A DNA stretch of 64,000 nt from the NCBI GenBank assembly GCA_965112735.1, contig OZ218950.1, forward strand, positions 7,130,001 through 7,194,000. Reading direction: 5' to 3'. The DNA is from Phaeosaccion multiseriatum (taxonomy: Eukaryota; Ochrophyta, other classes). Positions 59,330 to 64,000 of this stretch are shown here, one piece after another. Made by a program: the position numbers and the translations under genes. The notes under the pieces are model-generated. The model saw nothing but the letters and a program-made list of their open reading frames with translations, did not search any database and had not been told where the DNA came from. How positions within the stretch are numbered: the first letter of the stretch is position 1; the number at the start of each line of letters is the position of its first letter.

Positions 59330-59503
59330 TCCATTCTTCTCTGCAGAGCCGTACCCTGCCCTCCACTCTCGCAGGCGGAGAGCGCTTCGTGGGGAGCACA
59401 GGAGCGACCAACACCCGACTCATGACACCTGACCCATGACACCTGACACCTGACACCCAATACCTCGCACCCAACCGGACGGAGGGAGTCAAGAGCCCCC
59501 CAT
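59330..59503 (-). repeat. Dispersed repeat, copy upstream of 7TM-RGS copy 3
   Basis: Reverse complement of 26678-26850 with few changes. Both copies have the GGTGTCA tandem, in different unit numbers. Confidence 0.8.
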
Positions 59504-59524
59504 ATCGGGGTCCTCAGTTGACCC

Positions 59525-59670
59525 AAGGGGTACGTGCCTACGAGCAGCGCGATGACCTCGGGGTTGGGATGAGGGGACGCCATGGCACTGCCGATCACCG
59601 CCACGTCCTCCACCGTCGACGAGTCCAAGTTGGCGTCGTTCTGACTCAGCAGCTCCAGCACTAGCAGCTG
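59525..59670 (-). pseudogene. Isolated exon of unknown gene
   Basis: Preceded on the minus strand by a CCCT-rich acceptor (CCTCAG at about 59671), this reads LLVLELLSQNDANLDSSTVE then DVAVIGSAMASPHPNPEVIA, with a possible donor near GTACGTGCC. It looks coding and slightly ankyrin-like, but no partner exons are visible. It is probably an exon moved by duplication. Confidence 0.35.
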
Positions 59671-59739
59671 AGGGAGGGAGGGAGGGAGGGAGGGAGGGAG
59701 GGAAGGGAGGGGACGCTTAAGCAAGGGTGACATGGTCGG

Positions 59740-60118
59740 CCCCTAACAAGCTTCTGAGGCGACCCAGGCCAGAAACTGGAACCTGGCCCGCTGGCGAGGC
59801 TTGGCAGAGCAGCGTTGGCCCTCATCATTGCCTTATTACATGGCTTTCCCCAGAACCTGGAACCTGCCTGGCCGATTGGCTGCTGGCGCCGGTCAGAACC
59901 TGGACCTGGGTCGCCTCAGAACCTTGTCAGGGGCCGAACATGGGAGCAGCTGGGAAGGGAGGCGAGCTACACCACAGATCGTACAGTACAGTATCCTTAG
60001 CGACAAGGTGAGTGGGTGGGTGGGTGAGTGACTCGAGAGCGCCGGGAGTGGGGAGGGCAGAGTAAGGTCCATACGCACAGGACTCCTACTGAACCCCGAG
60101 CTTGGGGCTGCCTCGCTT
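59740..60118. other. Spacer with CAGAACCTGGA repeats and the copied UNC119 end
   Basis: AACCTGGNCC-type units recur at 59780-59930. At about 60074-60086 ACGCACAGGACTCCTACTGA matches the last exon of UNC119 (51011-51028) with one change, marking the edge of the duplicated block. Confidence 0.5.
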
Positions 60119-60420
60119 CGTCCCACTATAGTAGCATAGAGGGGGGAGGGGAGGGGAGGGGAGGAGCCGCTCACCTTCAAGGAGGAAGGAGGTGTGTGCT
60201 CTGAGCGGGGTGGGCATGCGGACGAACGGGTATACGCGGCATATATGGGCATATGGGCCGGCTCGAGCCCGAGGAGCGACACACAGCCTTGGAGGCCAGC
60301 GTGGAGAGTCGATCGCCAGCTGCAGTAGAGCAGTGAACAACCAACGCCCTTAGCAGCAGAGCAGAGCCGCATGTATCGCCTTGGTGGAGCATAGAAGGGC
60401 AGCAGCCGTTAGTGAGCCCC

Positions 60421-60458
<38 letters not shown>

Positions 60459-60849
60459 TGGTGATACAGCAGCAGCAGTGATGGCAACAGCAGAGGGTAC
60501 AGTACACGGCAGCCACTTGCTCCACTGGGGCGGACAAAGGATGAGCGTTGTGGGTGGGGAGGAGGAGGGAGGAAACATAGAGAGGGTGTCAGGACAAAGA
60601 GAGGGGGTGAGGAGACTTTTGTTTTTTAAATTGTCCCAGGGGGGTGGGCAGTACCACACAAGTGGCCCGACTTGGGTCTTGGAAGGCTACCCATGTGCCC
60701 GTATATAAAGAGGGCAGAGCTCCTTTCCCGTGTCTGCGAGAAAGCGCGTGGTGCGTGTTAAGCTCACCAAAGAATGACAAGCCCCGACCCGCCTCCTCCC
60801 TCTCTCACTATTCAACGTAAGGCCCGAGCCCCGCTGCTCCAGTGCGTGC
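60119..60849. repeat. 3' flank of RNase Z, source of the copied block
   Basis: Nearly identical to 51056-51800. It contains (CAG)n at 60421-60457, GTTGGTGATACAG at 60458-60470, and a GTATATAAAG box at 60701. No gene recognised. Confidence 0.7.
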
Positions 60850-62375
60850 CTACCCCTCGCCTCCCCCCCCCCCCTCCTTCTCCTCCTCCTCCTGGACAGG
60901 GGAGCGCCCCTCCTCCTCCTCCTCCTCCTCCTCCTCCTCCTTGGAGTCTGCAGCCGAGGCGAAGAGGGCCTGCAGCACAGGGGTCACAGCTGACAGCGAC
61001 GCGCAGGGCGGGAGAGGACCACTCCTGGCCTTCGAGACACTGCTGCTCGCGTCCTTGTCCTTGCTGCTGCCGTCGCTCCAGGCAGCCCCCGTACCACCTC
61101 TCTCCGCTGGCGCTGAATCACCAACTGCTTGGGAGGCCTGCGGCGCCTCATCGTCCGGCGGAATGCTCACCACGAGCCCGTCGAAAGCTACACCCACCTC
61201 CAGCGGACACGCTCCCCCCTTGCTTGGGCCCCCTTCCCCTCCTGTACACCCAAGCTCCCCCCCCGCTCCCCCGGCCTGCTCCTGCCCCAGCACGGGTACC
61301 TTTGGATACCTTTGGCTGAAGTGTGTGAGGATGACACGCTTCACAGCCATCTGTGACGCCACCCTCAGGGCCTCCCCCACGGTGCAGTGGCGCTTGGCCA
61401 GTGCATCTGCCTGCAGAGTGTCGTCGAAGGTTGCCTCGTGCACAAGAAGGGACGCGCCTCTGCCTGCCGACACGAGCAGGGGGCAGGGCCGCGTGTCTCC
61501 GCTGTACACAAGCGTCTTGCGAGGGGCGTACTGCTGCTGCTGCTGTATCACCAACTGCTGCTGCTGATGGTGGTGGTGGTGGTACTCCTGCTGCTGCTGC
61601 TGGTACTGCTGGTGGTGCAGTTGCTGCCCATATGCCTGCTGCCGATGGTGCTTGTAGGACTGGTGCGTCAGCAGGAAGGCCTGTGCATGTCCGTTCAGAT
61701 GCCCATTCACGTGTGGGTGTCCACGGCCCATATGCCCGAACTGCGTCGCTTCCCAGGGGGGCTGCCCAACAAAACCCCAGGGGGGCTGCCCGTGCTGCGA
61801 CCACTGCGGTGGAGGAGGCGGAGGAGGAGGGGGCGGAGGAACCCCCTGCCCCTGCTCCAGGTGCTGCTGTATCACCAACTGCTGCCCCCCCCTGTTGGCG
61901 ACCCCCTTGGTGAGCAGCACCAGGCCGAAGGCGTCTCTACAGTGATCCACAGCCACGCTGACGAGGTCGTGCAGAGGCGAGAAGGGCCCGAGCAGCCAGT
62001 TCCGAGCCCGACTCACGCCCCACGTCAGCTCGGAGTCCTCGCCCCCAGAGGAGGCCCAACCAGACGTACTACCCCGCGGACGCTTCACACCCCTCCTGCC
62101 GTGCTGTTGCTGCTGTTGCCCATGTGCCTGGCCATGTGCCTGCCCATATGCCTGCCCATATGCCTGCCCATGCCCCTGCTCCTGCCCCCTGTTGAAGCTG
62201 CTGAAGGCCTGGCAGGTGATGCCCGTGTACACGTGTGGCCCGACGGAGCAGGGCCTACACACGTCCGAGAGATAGCTTAGCACCGCAGAGGGAGCGATGA
62301 CCACCAGGGGGGGGAGGGGGGGGGTGTCCACTGCCATCGGAGAGGGAATGGGGGAGGGAGGAGGGGGGGGGGAGT

Positions 62376-62412
<37 letters not shown>

Positions 62413-64000
62413 AGAAAGAGAGGGAAGAGTGAGAGGGAGGGATAGGGATGGCGTCTCCCAAATGCCCCCAAGCCGAATAGCCCCGTCCACCCGCTCGGAG
62501 GCCGCCCTGCTCCCCTCGCCCGAGGGCGGCCCGGACAGACGCCAGCAGGTCCAGGTACATCATGCTTACCTTTCGTCCTCCCCCCCCGGGCTCTGCTGCG
62601 CACGTCAATGAGGGCAAGCAGGCCGGTGCTGTGGTCCGCGTGTTTGTGCGATACCCACACGCAGTCCAGACGCCCTGGGAAAGGACGGGTGATGGCACAC
62701 ACACACACACACACACACGCCCATGCACACGTGACGACAGCGTTCAGAGATCAGAGGTCAAGGAACTTAGGCATGCAGGCACGTAGGCACATCTGAGCTG
62801 CCCGCTGTCCCCTCCCCGACCCTCCCTCCCTCCCTCCCTTCCTCCCTCCCTCCCTCCCTCCCTTCCTCCCTCCCCCCCCTCCCTCCCTCTCTCCCTCTCC
62901 TCCCTCCCTCCCTCCCTCCCTCCCTCCCTTCCTCCCGCCCTCCCCCTCTACCCCCCTACCCCCTCACTCACCGATCTCCCTCTCTGCCCTCTTCCGTCCG
63001 AACTGCCTGCACATCTGTCCAAAGGTGCCCTCCCCTGCATCCAGGAGGATGCGAAACACGCCGGGCGGTCTCTGTTTCGGTCCATTCCCCTGTGACTGGG
63101 CCTCAGGGGGGCCATGTGCCCGCGAATGGGCCTCCGGGAGGGCCGGAACGTGCACGAGAATGGCGCTGGAGCCTCGATTCTTGGAGGGCTTGGCACATCC
63201 CGTCCCCAGAAACCACAGCCGAGGTCTCTCCTCCTCCTCCTCCTCCTCCTCCTCCTCCTCCTCCTCCTTCTCCCCCTCTTCCTCCTCCTCCTCCTCCTCC
63301 TCCTCCTCCTCCTCCTCCTTCTCCTCCTCCTCCTCCTCCTCCTCCTCCTCCTTCTCCTCCTCCTCCTCCCCCCCCTCCTCCTCCTCCTTCCCCTCCACCT
63401 CATCCTCCTCCTGCTGCTGTTGCTGCTGCTGCTCCTCCTGCCGCTCCTCCTTCCTCCTCAGTGAAGGCCTACATGCCATCTCCCTGTCTCCGCTCCTCGT
63501 CCCTGACCCATGCCCCGCCCGTGCCTCTGACTCTGCTGCGACTCGTTCTCCAGCCGCCCCTCTTTTGCCCTCCCTCCCTCCCCGTAACTTCTCCCGCAGC
63601 AGCGCGGCGGCACTGCGATTGCCATTCTCAACCCCGGGGGGTGGGGTTATGAGGAACGGTCTGGGGGGGGGAGGCTGTACTGCCAAAGGAGGAGGGGCAG
63701 GAGGGGGAGAAGGAGGGGCAGGAGGAGGAGGAGGAGGGGCAAGACAACGGGGAGGACACCGCCGCGCCCGCCCCTCCCCGCAGGCGTGCCTCTGAACACA
63801 TGAATGCCCCTGCTCATAAGACCGCCGCTCCAGACCGAGGGCTCGGAGGCGCCTTCTCGTGTCCTTGCGAAGAGAGCGCACGTCTCGAGGGGCCCAGCGC
63901 CGCACGACCTGCGCTGAGCACCAGCCGCGCTCCGCAGATGGCAGCAGACGGTACAGGCCCAGTGGCTCCCCCTGCACGACCCTCACAGCCCCGGAGTCAT
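60850..64000 (-). CDS. Long-form ribonuclease Z (tRNase Z, ELAC2 type), 5' end outside the window
   Basis: Exons visible: (64000)-62972, 62674-62570 and 62330-60850; phases consistent. RNase Z cuts the 3' trailer from tRNA precursors. After a Pro/Glu/Gln-rich linker with a Glu run, the C-domain opens with LWFLGTGCAKPSKNRGSS and LLDAGEGTFGQMCRQFG. Exon 2 has the metal site VSHKHADHSTG (HxHxDH). Exon 3 has PLVVIAPSAVLSYL, DHCRDAFGLVL, LVYSGDTRPCPLLV, LVHEATFDD and VILTHFSQRYPKVPVL, VGVAFDGLVVS. The N-terminal inactive half lies beyond 64000; the frame is open to the edge. An unusual insert of about 200 residues, rich in Gln/His/Gly/Pro, sits between the DHCRDAFG and LVYSGDTRP motifs and contains QQLVIQQ twice. 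The C-terminus is an Asp/Ser then Glu/Gly tail. Confidence 0.92.
62820..62940. repeat. CCCT-rich tract in RNase Z intron 1
   Basis: Nearly pure (CCCT)n and (CCTT) variants, downstream of the GTGAGT donor of the first visible exon. Confidence 0.9.
63226..63390 (-). repeat. (CTC)n tract coding poly-Glu in RNase Z
   Basis: About 50 Glu codons with Lys and Gly interruptions, just before the catalytic domain. Confidence 0.9.

Noticed and set aside
61530-61890. LVIQQ as a conserved protein motif
   Set aside because: The same DNA word is read in another frame (AVGDTA) elsewhere and also occurs in non-coding DNA, so the peptide is a by-product.

Overview
The window is nuclear DNA of an intron-rich, GC-rich eukaryote. 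Genes are split by short GT-AG introns (about 90-700 bases) with long C/T-rich 3' ends and many microsatellites. Two genes start with a signal-peptide-like segment followed by a plastid-targeting sequence; one has a clear A|WAP cleavage motif and the other a Gly-Phe (HGF) junction. That two-part targeting is typical of algae with a red-derived secondary plastid, most likely a photosynthetic stramenopile. This is inference from a few genes; I cannot name a species. An UNC119 gene suggests cilia or lipid-modified cargo traffic.

Layout, left to right. 222-436: last exon of an unknown gene (+). 917-3787: plastid anthranilate phosphoribosyltransferase-like protein (-). 3899-7819: very long low-complexity acidic/Gln-rich ORF (+). 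8429-9731: spermidine synthase (-). 9959-11362: plastid-targeted membrane protein (+). 11722-12843: SWIM zinc-finger protein (-). 13200-16210: trans-2-enoyl-CoA reductase (+). 16651-18797: TPR protein (+). 19074-19460: palindromic MITE. 20418-21065: C9orf85/DUF2039 protein (-). 21387-25921: MFS sugar transporter, 11 exons (+). 25922-28261: repeat-rich spacer with hairpins and inverted-repeat elements. 28262-30158: 7TM-RGS protein copy 1 (+). 31055-38780: a 16-exon gene that looks like a ZIP metal transporter with cyclic-nucleotide-binding-like domains between TM3 and TM4 (+). 40050-43844: LOG-like Rossmann protein (-). 43995-45911: open frame from the 3' end of a non-LTR retrotransposon (+). 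46108-47384: 2OG-Fe(II) oxygenase (+). 48142-51028: UNC119-like protein (+). 51029-61380: segmental duplications carrying two more 7TM-RGS copies (one frameshifted) and two decapitated RNase Z 3' ends. 60850-64000: long-form RNase Z (-), running off the right edge.

The genes are mostly unrelated housekeeping functions and form no operon-like system. The standout items are (1) the ZIP-CNBD fusion, apparently a cyclic-nucleotide-linked metal transporter, (2) three 7TM-RGS paralogues spread by recent duplication together with an RNase Z fragment, and (3) a dispersed 13-base DNA word, GTTGGTGATACAG, present exactly or nearly so at eleven or more sites, in both orientations, often next to CAG repeats, and inside coding sequence in different reading frames.

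No rRNA, tRNA or CRISPR array was recognised. Exon borders were placed by eye from splice sites and reading-frame continuity; they may be off by a base or by an alternative splice site.
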